64,000 nucleotides of DNA. Origin: Mya arenaria. Its lineage: Eukaryota; Mollusca; Bivalvia; Myida; Myidae. Location of the stretch: the NCBI RefSeq assembly GCF_026914265.1, contig NC_069131.1, positions 8,324,001 to 8,388,000 on the forward strand. Reading direction: 5' to 3'. Under the pieces are notes generated by a model. That model was not told where the DNA came from. It did not search any database and worked only from the letters and a program-made list of their open reading frames with translations. A program made the position numbers and the translations under genes. Numbering within the stretch: the stretch's first letter is position 1; every line of letters begins with the position of its first letter. Below are positions 1 through 10,979 of this stretch, one piece after another.

Positions 1-104
1 ATTATCAATGAATGATGTTCTTAACAACAAGCCAACATTTTGACCGAAGTTACTTATCTCTTAAAGAACCATTATGGTATTACCTACTTTCATATTCTGT
101 TTAG

Positions 105-1442
105 GTTGTGTCGCCAATTGCGCCTCATGTCCAAAGTCACCTGTATGCTTATCATGTGACTCGGGATACTACTTACGGTCAGCTGATGAATGTAGAGCGT
201 GCACGTACGTAGGAACGAACTGTGTAACATGCAGTAATGAAACGCATTGTAACGAATGTAGGCCAGGGTTCTGGGGCACCACTTGTCGATCTTTCTGTTT
301 TGACGGTTGTATCACAGAAACCTGTAACTCGTTTGATGGAACGTGTACTTGTAAACAAGGTTTTCATGGACCTACATGCCAATACCAGTGCTCGGAAAAT
401 TGCCTAACTGCCACGTGTGGAGTAAACGGTGAATGTGAGTGCAAAGACGGATATTATGGAAATCAGTGTAATGGAGTCTGTTATTCTGGTTGTGAGAAAT
501 GCTCTAATGGCTCATCTTGTTCTGTTTGCCCAACTGGAGAGTACGGACAACTGTGTAGTATTCCGTGTGAATGCAATGACAGATGCGATATACTCACTGG
601 TAATTGTCTACATGTGACATGTCCTGAAACGTGCGCATCATGTAGGGAAAGTGATCAGTGCAACGGGTGTACTGTCGGTTGGTTTGGTGCACGATGTAAC
701 AACACTTGTTCAGATAAATGTAAAGGGGGCTGTGAGCAATACTCCGGACATTGCAATGCATGCTATATTGGCTCCTTTGGAACAAACTGTGATATGGTAT
801 GCTCTAAATGTCGTGGTGATAACTGCAGTCAAGAGGGGGAGTGTACTCCGTGTTTTGATCGAAAGTATGGATCATTTTGTAACAAAACATGCTCAGAAGA
901 CTGTGTTAGAAGTAAATGTAACCAGCTAGATGGGTCATGTCAACACCAGGTCCAATGTCCTGTGAGGTGTGTCAGTTGTATGGACAACGTAACTTGCACT
1001 GAATGCGATGTTTATTATTACGGTTTTCTTTGTTCGTCAATTTGTAGCAGTAGGTGCAAAGGTGGCCGTTGTGATATAGAATCTGGTCGTTGTGAAAATT
1101 GCGAGTCATCATATTATGGGGTATTTTGCGAAAACCACTGTAGCCTTACGTGTGCCTCTGCTGGTTGTGAAAGGCAAACTGGTACTTGTTTTGGGTGTAA
1201 AGAACTATCAGTTCATGGCCCGTTTTGTAATATAACTTGCAGTAATAACTGTACAGATCTGCAATGTTCACAAGAAAACGGTTATTGCTCAAATGGATGT
1301 ATCCCTAACCATTATGGTTCAATGTGTGACAGCATCTGCCCCGAGAACTGTGCAAATACTACAACGGACTCAAAATGTGACTCTTCTGGTAATTGTTTAA
1401 GTGGGTGTTTTGATGGTTTCATAGGCGATACGTGTAGGAAAG
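105..1442 (+). CDS. Gene A ectodomain exon (EGF-like repeats)
   Basis: One 1338-bp exon, phase 1 at both ends, open throughout. It encodes 446 residues with regular Cys spacing of the form C-x-C-x(2)-G-[FYW]-x-G-x(2)-C, such as ECRPGFWGTTC and CKDGYYGNQC, plus several N-glycosylation sequons (NET, NGS, NNT, NKT). It is exactly as long as the matching exon in gene B and nearly identical in protein sequence: about 11 differences in the last 124 residues by eye. Such a long undivided exon of EGF repeats suggests duplication as a block. Confidence 0.85.
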
Positions 1443-2928
1443 GTACGATGTATACTTTGTACTGCATTTATATTATATAACTGATGGGTGATAAATTAAC
1501 AAAATATATTTCCTCAAATTCCTGTAGGACTTTTTCTTAGATTTTTGTAATCAAATATCAGTGTCGTGCCTTTTGTTTTATCTAGCATTTTTTTTATCTT
1601 TAAATGCTTTTAAGTGGAAAATACTGATACGGACTACACAAGCAATAATGGACAAATGTCGGGTACTCCGGCAACTGCTATTGGAGGAGCTGTCACAGGC
1701 TTGGTGGTATTGGGTGTTGTCGTCGTTCTGGTTGTTGTCGTTATTTTAAAAAGAAGGTAAGATAAAAGTGTGTTTTTGTAAAGGTAAATTGAATATTCGG
1801 AAAAAAAAGAAAAAAAAATGACGATTCTTTTCGTTTTTAATCTAGTTGGTTGATAACAAATGCTCATTTGAATTAATCAGTTAATTAAATCAGTTCGTGT
1901 CACTCCTTAATATAAACAATAAACCTGCCAAAGCCGACAACGCATTTTTTATTGATATTTTTAACTGTATATCTGATATAGAAAAAGGAGGCAGAAGACA
2001 TACGAAGACATGTTACAAAAGAGAAGCAGCCAAGATACACCGTATTCAACATTGGTACTAGCAAACACGAGTATGAAATACTTTTGTTTTGTTTTATTAA
2101 ACAGTATGATTATCATATGGAATATTTCAGTAACAACATAGTTAGTTCTTATTATATGCCAATTTAACAAGAGCAATGATAACTGTGACTAAAGTTTGAC
2201 TCCTGGTATATTACAAAGCGTTGCACTAGGATACCATTTGTATGCAAGGGAGGTATTTTCATACAATGTTTCAGGTAAAATTGTTATTTTAAAGTGTTCA
2301 TAAGCCACCTTGAGAAAAAATCAAAGGTTAGAGAATAGAACGGATGTAAACATGTTCATGTTTACTCCACAAAATAAATGGTTAGTGCGTCGTAATCGTA
2401 ATCGTCGTATATTTGCTGTTAGGGTAAGTACATAATAACAATCTTTAGCTTTTTAGTGGTCAACATTATATTGTGTAAATTATCAATTTACACTGTTCAT
2501 ATCTACCGCTTTACTTGATAACAATCTGTAACGGCTGAGTGCTGAATAACTGAACTTAATATATAAGCAACTTTTAACAATATTGCTTTCTCATTATTCG
2601 TTTTACCACTGCTTTACAATCTAAATAAATAAAATAAACTAAAATAGAAATTAAAGGAAACCTGACTTGATCTGAAATTGATTCAATTTGAAGAAGATGT
2701 ATAAATACAACATTGTCGATAATATATCATTTTGGATTATGTGCAACCAAATATTGTTGTATAAATGGTTTAGACAAAATTAATCAGTCTTTTTTTACAG
2801 CCGAGTATGAAATACCCGATTCCGAGCCACGGTCTGGGTTGAGCATGGAAAGTAAAGACACTGGAGAATACTACAATAATGAAAATGTCTACTACAAGAA
2901 TGTTGGTGGAAATGTTCACAAGAAATGA
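105..2928 (+). CDS. Gene A: EGF-repeat transmembrane receptor with tyrosine-motif tail, no phosphatase (5' partial)
   Basis: Four coding exons can be joined in frame: 105-1442, 1615-1756, 1982-2070 and 2801-2928 (stop TGA 2926-2928). Intron phases are 1, 2 and 1; the first two match genes B and C. The signal-peptide exon must lie before the window, because the first exon opens in phase 1 after an AG acceptor. The protein is a type I receptor: about a dozen short Cys-rich EGF-like repeats, one membrane segment followed by Lys-Arg-Arg, and a cytoplasmic tail of about 70 residues. The tail holds YEDM, the ITIM-like TPYSTL, YEIP, and YNN and YKN (YxN, the Grb2-type SH2 motif). It ends at a stop with no phosphatase domain. 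A polyadenylation signal follows at 3089-3094. The third donor (GTATGA) is the least certain junction; it was chosen because it alone keeps the phase. The family resembles MEGF10/Draper-like ectodomains; the ligand is unknown. Confidence 0.72.
1615..1756 (+). CDS. Gene A transmembrane exon
   Basis: Phase 1 to 2 exon between a TTTTAAG acceptor and an AAGAAG/GTAAGA donor. It encodes a short polar stalk (DTDYTSNNGQMSG) and then a Gly-Ala-Val-Leu membrane segment of about 24 residues ending in LKRR, the stop-transfer signal. The membrane segment has no charged residue, so nothing suggests pairing with a charged signalling adaptor. It aligns with gene B's exon 24220-24349. Confidence 0.75.
2801..2928 (+). 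CDS. Gene A terminal tail exon, tyrosine-rich
   Basis: Acceptor TTTTTTACAG followed by an open frame to TGA at 2926-2928. It encodes EYEIPDSEPRSGL, then GEYYNNENVYYKNVGG, ending NVHKK. Five tyrosines fall within about 35 residues. YNN and YKN fit the YxN consensus bound by Grb2-type SH2 domains (known motif; use here is inferred). No phosphatase exon follows in frame. Confidence 0.65.
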
Positions 2929-3088
2929 GTATCTACATCAAACAATTTGAAGATAGTGGCTTTGTTTATTGATCTTTGAGTTGTCAGAGCTATATAATTT
3001 CACACAATTAAATATATCAGTATATGTGTTGGATAGTTAAAGTTACATCCATTCACATTCACATACACTAAGTATGAAAACGTTTAAC

Positions 3089-3094
3089 AATAAA
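3089..3094 (+). promoter_or_regulatory. Polyadenylation signal AATAAA, gene A
   Basis: AATAAA lies 161 bases after the gene A stop codon and is followed within 15 bases by a GU-rich stretch (TTGTCTTGTATTG). This makes the phosphatase-less stop a genuine gene end rather than a mis-called exon. Confidence 0.6.
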
Positions 3095-3349
3095 ATTGTC
3101 TTGTATTGCTTTAAATAATATAAGAAACGACAGACATCAAACTTGTCGCCTGCGTCTAAAAGACAGTGCGATAGTTCGTTATTGCTAAACAGTGGACAGA
3201 AAAGTTATATGTTAAGCATCCTAGAATTACTGTATTATTTTACACAAACGCGTATTAATACAGAACTACTGATGCAAATGAAGTCCGTTTTTGTTGTTCC
3301 TTTCGTGAGTGCCCATATATGATGTTATCTATTTACGTTTTCGTTAATA

Positions 3350-4540
3350 ATGACATGCTGTGATGGAAGCCGTTGAATTGCTTTCAAATACTGTAACCCA
3401 TTTGCATGCTCATGAATGATGTAAGCGGTTAATATGCTCCTAGATTATTTGTCCCTTTAGATGATTCTAAATGCAGTAGGCCATGTGCATGCTCATGTAT
3501 GTTGTAATCCATTTACGTGCTAATAAATGATGTAAGCCGTTCACGTGCTTCAAAATGATATAAGATTTTATTTATGTTATCCATTTGTGTGTTTCATTAA
3601 AATGTAAGTCGTTTATATGCTCTTAAATAACATGAGCCATCGGCATGCTTCTCAATGACGTACGCCGTTTGACATTCTCCTAAATAATGTTCGCCATTTG
3701 ACATGGTCCTAAATGATATAAGCGGTTGACATGGTCCTAAATGATGTACGCCGTTTGACACGCTCCTAAATGATGTACTCCGTTTGACATGCTCCTAAAT
3801 GACGTACGCCGTTTGACACGCTCCTAAATGATGCACGCCGTTTGACATGCTCCTAAGTGATGTTCGCCGTTTGACATGCCCCTAAATGATGCACGCCGTT
3901 TGACATGCTTCTAAATGATGTACGCCGTTTGACATGCTCCTAAATGATGCACTCCCTTTGACATGCTCCTAAATGATGTACTCCGTTTGACATTCTTCTA
4001 AATGGTGTACGCAGTTTAACATGCTCCTAAATGATCTACGCCGTTTGACACGCTCCTAAATGATGTACTCCGTTTGACATACTCCTAAATGATGTACGCC
4101 GTTTGACAAGCTACTAATTGACTTACGCCGTTAGATATGCTCCTAAATGATGTTCTCCGTTTGACATTCTTCTAAATGATGTACGCCGTTTAACACGCTC
4201 CTAAATGATGTACTCCATTTGACATTCTTCTAAATGATGTACGCTGTTTGACAAGCTACTAACTGATGTACGCCGTTAGATATGCTCCTAAATGATGTAC
4301 GCCGATTGACATGGTTCTAAATGATCTACGCCGTTTGACATGCTCCTAAATGATGTATTCCACATTAATGATATACGGCGTTTGACATGCTCTTAAATGA
4401 TGTACGCCGTTTGACATTCTTCTAAATGATGTACGCCATTTGACATGCTCCTAAATGATGTACACCGTTTGACACGCTCCTAAATGATGTACGCCATTTG
4501 ATATGCTCCTAAATGATGTAAGCCGTTTGACATTATCTTG
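3350..4540. repeat. Minisatellite, 29-bp unit
   Basis: Roughly 35-40 head-to-tail copies of a unit containing GTTTGACATGCTCCTAAATG followed by ATGTACGCC. The first 300 bases are degenerate (GCTCATGAATGATGTAAGC forms); the core from about 3655 to 4535 is regular. Variants exchange TGCTCC/CGCTCC/TTCTTC and ACGCC/ACTCC. No open frame crosses it. It lies just downstream of gene A. Confidence 0.9.
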
Positions 4541-4559
4541 AATAAGAAGATTAGGTGTT

Positions 4560-6620
4560 CTTTAATGTTAGCCAGGCACAAAGATAGATTGGTTTGCCTA
4601 CACATAAAAGTCATAAGCCTCTTATGTACTTTTAAATAGTGAAAGCCGCCTGCGTTCTCCTATGTGATGCTAACCTTTTAAATTAGGTATGTTGTTGCTC
4701 TAAATGATTGAAGTTTCTTGTATGACAAATGCCGTTTTGAACGGGTTTTTTTTAATATTGAGAAGATGTCATTCCAATGTCGAGTTAAGGCCTAAGTTTC
4801 TTTAATGCGTCCATCATATAAATAGAAGATAAAAATGAATTCCCGGTAATGCATCTAAAACACTTATGTTATCATTAATTAACTCTATGATCATATCAAA
4901 ATTGTATACATAAATACAGTCATAGCATAAAAAAGTATTTTGGTTTCAGTTTGTTTCAAACCGACGCCGGTAAAGTCAAGAAAACAGTAGTAAACTGCCG
5001 GCTAGTCCACACGGCCACCGCGACCTAAACAAATGTAGTGGATATGTTGACCTGTTAAGGATACATTGATAACATCACTTGATAAGTCAATCAACCAATC
5101 ACGCAACAACACAGCCGTAATCAATTTTCAACCACATTACTAACGCTAATGAAAATTGTGGTAATCAAAGACGATATTTAAGCAAATATCAACATTTGCT
5201 AAAGGGTTCCAGCTTTTTGTATTTTTGTTTTAACAGTCCTTTTGATTTGCCACACTTTATTTCGTAATTATAAAAGTGCATTTTACAAACCATGTGCGAG
5301 TTACTTTAACGGAATGTATTGAACGAGTATTAAACAATTTGGTAAAGAAGAGCCTTGTCGAATTTTGATTGACAGCGAAAGTGATATTATATTTATAAAC
5401 AAATTATAGCATAACCACTGATTTGATAATTAACTCTTATGTATGTCGCAATGGTCACTTCATCGATGTACAACACTCGTATTTCTCCTTTAAAATAAAT
5501 GGTTATCATACGCTAATATCAGATAAAGTTATACAAATACTTTAGGTATTTATAAAAAGCAAAATGAATCTACCATGAAGACTTAATTGAATGCATCAGG
5601 GAATGTTTTTGCTGAACAAAGTCATTGACATACATTATTTACATGATGCGCTTTTCGTCTGATGACTTTCCATTGTCAGTAAGTTTAGGGTAAATATTGA
5701 AACTCATGTTTGTAAGATAAAACATTTATTAATAATACAATTTTAAAATAAACAGAATGGTTTGAAAGGTGTTTATGAAAACACACACATTCACTTTTTT
5801 ATTTGTTGATCTTAAATTTCATCAATGCATGAATCTTTTATTGATAAAGGTATTAAGATGAAATACTAAAGTATGGTAACTTTGTATGTTTTGAAAAAAA
5901 CAACATGTATCCACGAATGTTTTGAACATTTCAGTATGGCTATGTAATTTATGACGTTCATGTCATTTTTTTAGGGATTTAAGAGTATATTTTCTCAGAG
6001 AATCAATTTACTATTTCATTGACATTATGTATATTATACTTGAATTTATTTTAACTTTTAAGTTATACATATTTTTTCTATTTATTTTTGTTTTTTTGCT
6101 CGAGATACCAATTTCATTTTAAGAGGATAGCCTTTTTGCAATATATATCAGCGGCAATGAAATGTAATATGATTCTCTTAAATGCCGCCAGCTCATGCAT
6201 AAATTGTGCACATATATAAATTATGTAATGTTAAACTCTAAATATCAAATTCGCGTCAACCTTCTTTAGATACTTCACTCTCTTCTTTTTTATTCAGGTT
6301 ATGCAAGTTTATCTTTAAAAGGGACTCGCTAATGGTTTGTAAAATGCACTTTTGTGATGAAATAAATTGTTGCATTTTATACGGACTGATACAACTAAGA
6401 TACTGACGTCTAAAACACTTCAACAGATGTTTATTAAATTAATTCCCTGTTTATAACATAGTACTCGTTCGCGAGCGATTTCGTTGTCAGTTGTTTTTTT
6501 TTTTTTACTGTAACGTGATGGGTTCGATCCCCGTTAAAACCGGGACTTTATACTCTTATTGTATTTTGCTCTGCATTTTCGGTATCAAAGAGTAAAGTAA
6601 TAGTAATATTATTGTTTTCT
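4560..6620. other. Intergenic stretch, no gene seen
   Basis: AT-rich DNA without open frames or splice-consistent exons. A run with a T-arm-like box (GGGTTCGATCCCCG, about 6520-6533) next to poly(T) may be a broken tRNA-derived SINE. Confidence 0.4.
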
Positions 6621-6629
6621 GATGCATTA

Positions 6630-6682
6630 GGCAAAAAAAACCTGTGTTTCCGGTAACATGGCGAAAAAAAATAGGGTCGGTC

Positions 6683-6714
<32 letters not shown>

Positions 6715-7972
6715 CAGTTTCGATTTCATGCAAAATTCTGTTGCATCAAATCAATTATATAATATCTAAGCTTTCCATTATTAACAAAAAGTCAGAAAGA
6801 AACAGCATTGTTATTGTCTGAAATCATTTCCTTACCTTCGACTACCGTATTTTTCCGCCAATTTCGCCCATGAAATTTGGTGTTTTTTGTATACAATACT
6901 CCTTTATTAGACGCGATCGGTTTTTAGAACAAATTCAGCACTCCAATTTCTACAAATCTATGATGATATTCGAGCGAAACACTCATTTATCAACTAAATT
7001 TGTTAATTTGCTTAAAGAAATTCGCCGATTTTCTTGTCAACTGTGAGCTCTCTTATGTGGAGGTAGGTGAATAATAGAACAAGTGAACGCGGATATGGAT
7101 TTATTTTACGTATCTTATTTTATTAATTATAATTTATCATTTTTCTCGTAACAATCAAAGTTTCATTCATATTCGTAGTGAGTTCAAACATTTTGGTCAT
7201 TGTTTTAAGACTCCCAGACGACGATTATTGATTATTATATTTTTTCGATCGTATGGTATTTTCTTACCAGCCTAGACGAAATCCTGGCAATCAAATAGTA
7301 TCATACGGCCTTTCCTATCACGCGCCTTTGATCTTATTACTGCTCGTGCTCTGACGTCAAAAATTATACCGTTTGATCTGCAGCCGACACATTCCTATAA
7401 ATGTGTAGTTATAACTTTCGCAGGTTTTTGTTCGAATTTCAGTTGATGGGACTTAAATTAGGCGAAATAAATAACCATTGATAACTGCGGATAAATTAAT
7501 GTAACGATTAATGAAATGTGAACCTCGCAGTTAAGCCTGCATGAGTTCGGAAAGCCTAATCGTAAGAAGCCTGCATGAATACGGAAAGCTTATTGTAAAA
7601 AATTAAAGTCCATTTTGGACATGGATAAATAACACTGCGAACTATATTCTAAATGTTTTCATTAAAGACAGCAAAATATGTCTCCTGTGAACAACCACGT
7701 ATTTGGACCATAAACATGCGTTTGCCAATTTGAAGATATCGGACAGGGATCGCCGAACATCGCCATTTTGTTTCCCTGTCGACAAAGCGTCTCGGTAATA
7801 CATGATCAGGAATGGAAGTTTATTCTCCGGGAACAGAGACAGAAAAACAACGAAAATAACGACGATATATTTAATTTTTGATTTTTTACTTTTATGCCTA
7901 AAAAAGATTAGGGTCGGCGAGGAAAAAATAGGGTCGGTCGGGTTACCGGAAACACAGGTATTTTTTTTTGGC
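6630..7972. mobile_element. Putative inverted-repeat element
   Basis: The motif ACCTGTGTTTCCGGTAAC with a flanking A-run occurs at about 6639-6656, and its reverse complement GTTACCGGAAACACAGGT at about 7941-7958. Both are accompanied by copies of ATAGGGTCGGTCGGG. The arrangement suggests one element of about 1.3 kb or two half-elements. No transposase is seen; the open frames inside are short and unlike known proteins. Confidence 0.4.
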
Positions 7973-8013
7973 CTTACCGGAAGCAATGGTCCATAAAACA
8001 TGAGCGAGACCTG

Positions 8014-8445
8014 TTAAAGCTGCACTCTCATAGATTGAACGTTTTGTCAACTGTTTTATTTTTTGTTTTGGAACGATTTATTTATGCAAACATGCATGGA
8101 AACTAGTAAAAAAGGCTGTTGACAAAAACGAACATCGCATAATTTTATATTTAAGTTATAAAAATGATGTTTTATGCATTTTATCTTAAATCGTTAGGAA
8201 CGCTTTGAGCCATGAAACATTAAAGACGTTTTCAGCTTTTAAATACATGGTTGCAATATTGCTATCAGTAATTTGTATTTTCCATAAATGCATTATTTAG
8301 TAAATAGTTAATGGTGTATCACTCAAAATTTATGTTTGTTATGCATGCCTATGTATTGAATAAGAGTGTCACTTTAATATTCGGACGGAAATATCAAAAT
8401 GTTCGAAGTTGTCAAAACGGTCAATCTGTGAGAGTGCAGCTTTAA
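8014..8445. mobile_element. MITE, 'TTAAAGCTGCACTCTCA' family, copy 1
   Basis: Near-perfect terminal inverted repeats of about 38 bases: TTAAAGCTGCACTCTCATAG at the left end and the reverse complement, ending GAGAGTGCAGCTTTAA, at the right. The 432-bp interior has no coding capacity. A second copy lies at 40380-40742. Both ends show TTAA. Confidence 0.75.
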
Positions 8446-8890
8446 GGCCAGTATAAGGAAGTTTAAATTCTAGGTGATACATATTTATTGTGAGTGGTAT
8501 ACACGCCCATGTTTCACGCTACCTAGGAGCGTTACTACCTACCCTTATAAAGTAAAATAATCATTCTTAAACTGCGTCTATTAACAGTATCAGGAACAAT
8601 AACTAGATTAAATTGGAAATAATGTGTCGCTACTTTATTATTATATTCTATTATCTTCCCTATACAGTGCATAATTGACTATAAGGTATTTGAAATCCTA
8701 TCTTGAAATTCTTGATATGATTAAATTACAACGATGTCATTACATACATCTGAAAACTATCTCTTTAATCTATGCAACCAGTAACATAAAGAGCAATGCA
8801 AAACCAAAGGGTAGATGCATGTATCGCTTGGTACTCTTAATATTATGAAACATTTTAAGGGCGAATCTGTAATGCGGCTACAATTTTAAC

Positions 8891-8997
8891 ACTCCATTCA
8901 TTGGCTTATTTCGGAGGACGTCTAAGTGGTTATCGAATTCCAGCATAGTATTCCTCGCTAATACTTATTTTGAAGGTCCAACTCTGGTCCATTGTAG
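8891..8997 (+). pseudogene. Relic of phosphatase D1 exon (WPD/HC exon)
   Basis: This stretch aligns with gene B exon 31940-32088. GAGGACGTC is kept, then diverged bases, then GGTCCAACTCTGGTCCATTGTAG against GGTCCAACGCTGGTTCATTGCAG in B. About 12 bases of the WPD region are missing and the frame has several stops. It ends at the position of the original donor, now GCGCAG instead of GTGTGG. It lies about 6 kb downstream of gene A's stop. Confidence 0.65.
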
Positions 8998-9321
8998 GCG
9001 CAGTTGTATTTCATTAAGATACTTACAACTCATCGGTACAAACCGAAGGTCAAAAAGTGTTTTTGCGCTAATCAAGTACAGACACATAGTGCTTAATACA
9101 TTTGTTTACCTTGTATGAACATTACTGGTTCATGCTGGACCGAATTTATTTATTGTTTTCTTTTCTGCCCCATATTAAGCTTTTATATGAACCGATGTTA
9201 CGGCGATTATAGAGTGTTTGGGTTTAGATTCCCTGAACACTTTAAATGCCCAATGAAAATTAAATTCGTAAAAAGCAGCTCATATCGTACCAATGGTTGT
9301 TCGAATGCTCAACATTCTTCC

Positions 9322-9614
9322 TTAAAGGCCTAGTTTAAGGAATGTTTGGCATGATAATCCCCTGCTGTGCATCATCTGCTAATCGCACTGGTGTCACAGT
9401 AGGGGCTAATTTCCTGTGTATTGGTTTATTGGCTCAGGGCCATTTAGGGTCCATTTTTTTATGATAAAACATTGTAAACTGCACAGCAGTATACCCAGAT
9501 TGGAGATCAGATAAGCCAATTAGGAAATTAGATTGAGATCAATTAACAGAGTTTGTCTACTAATACACGTTTTTTTGTTTTGTCACTTATAGATGGCTTA
9601 AACTAGGCCTTTAA
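9322..9614. mobile_element. MITE with TTAA ends
   Basis: Terminal inverted repeats of 18 bases: TTAAAGGCCTAGTTTAAG at the left and CTTAAACTAGGCCTTTAA at the right. The 293-bp element is non-coding. TTAA at both ends fits a piggyBac-type target duplication (known for that superfamily; assignment inferred). It sits between the two decayed D1 exons, in what was an intron. Confidence 0.7.
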
Positions 9615-9725
9615 ATCAATCAATAAACGCACAAGGGTTCCGATAACCTGACTATCGTTTCCTCCAGGCCGCAATGCTCTTCTTAGTACGTGTGTTTTGT
9701 CATATTTCAAATGATTACATTAAAG

Positions 9726-9846
9726 GGCGGGAATAGGTCGAATAGGGACCTTTAATGCGATAGAAATCGAGTAGGTCAAGGTCATTGAGATTCCAGGGTG
9801 TATCATCAATATGCAACAGAACAGGCCAAACATGTTTCGACCTGCG
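9726..9846 (+). pseudogene. Relic of phosphatase D1 exon (P-loop/Q-loop exon)
   Basis: Aligns with gene B exon 32928-33063. It still reads AGIGRIGT at the P-loop and EIPGCIINM, then QNRPNM, at the Q-loop. It has an in-frame TAG, about 15 missing bases in the middle, and GCG/GCGAGA in place of the donor. Together with the relic at 8891 it preserves exon order and orientation, so this is a decayed gene rather than an inserted cDNA. Confidence 0.7.
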
Positions 9847-9849
9847 GCG

Positions 9850-10455
9850 AGAAGCAATTTGGAATTCACACGCTGCAAATAGAATGTGTACGCAACGGCT
9901 TGTTAATTCGTAAAAGTACTGACAACTATTTCTAGAATTTGCACTTTAAAGCAAGCGCAATTGTAAGGGTGCAAAATGTTAATGCCGTATTGAATTTGCA
10001 ATCAGTTAGATTTTTTAATACTGCTGTGCATGATCAGTATCGATGGGGCTACCTTAATAAACTTAATAACTTATTGTTATTCTTTCACGGTAGAAATTTC
10101 AAATTTAAAATGATGCAGTAGTAGATAGCCGATTGTTGTTGACTCAAGTATTGACTATTAACGTAAAGATTACAAGCCGAATGGCCAAATTATTTAAATG
10201 ATACAGTCATAGGAAATAAGGCGTATTATTTAACCATTCACAAACAGACATGATTCCTTTCTTCCTATTGTTCATCTACAATGACGTACGTTGATACTGA
10301 AATTGCGTCATCAAAAGACCACGAGATAACCACCGTAATCAGTCCATAGTTTAATGATAGACAACAAACATGAAATGTGAAGAAAGGAAAACTGCACATG
10401 TGTATAAAGCATTTCAATAAATTGCCACGCGGTGTTATTTAGTGATACTAGTCCT
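9850..10455. other. Intergenic stretch, no gene seen
   Basis: No phosphatase exon continues after the relic at 9846, and no open frame has usable splice sites. Confidence 0.3.
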
Positions 10456-10456
10456 T

Positions 10457-10960
10457 GGGTCTTAAGTATTCGGACCATTATCGGAAAACGTACCGCTAAA
10501 ATGCATATAGATAACATTGTTACGCTTAATAATATATGCCCAAATTGTTGCTCCTATCTTATCATGGGTCTTAAGTCTTCGGACCATTATCGGAAAACGT
10601 ACCGCTAAAATGCATATAAACAGCATTGTTATGCTTAATAATATATGCCCAAATTGTTGTTCTTATATTATCAGGGGTCTCAAGTATTCGGACCATTATT
10701 GAAACACGTACCGCTAAAATGCATATAGATAACATTGTCACGCAATATAATATATGCCCAAATTGTTGCTCTTATCTTATCATGGGTCTTAAGTCTTCGG
10801 ACCATTATCGGAAAACGTACCGGTAAAATGCATATAGATAAAATTGTTATGCGATATAATATATGCCCATATTGTTGCTCTTATCTTATCAAAATGCATA
10901 TGGATAACCTTGTTACGCACTTTAATATATGCCCAAACTGTTGCTGTTTTCTTATCAGGC
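10457..10960. repeat. Tandem repeat, 109-bp unit
   Basis: GGGTCTTAAGTATTCGGACC-type starts recur at 10457, 10566, 10675 and 10784, a strict 109-base period. A shortened fifth copy runs to about 10960. Each unit also has AAAATGCATATAGATAACAT and ATATATGCCCAAATTGTTGC. The small open frames here, which repeat ICPNCCSYL-like peptides, are by-products of the period. Confidence 0.9.
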
Positions 10961-10979
10961 TACTGTTGTTTTCATTGTA

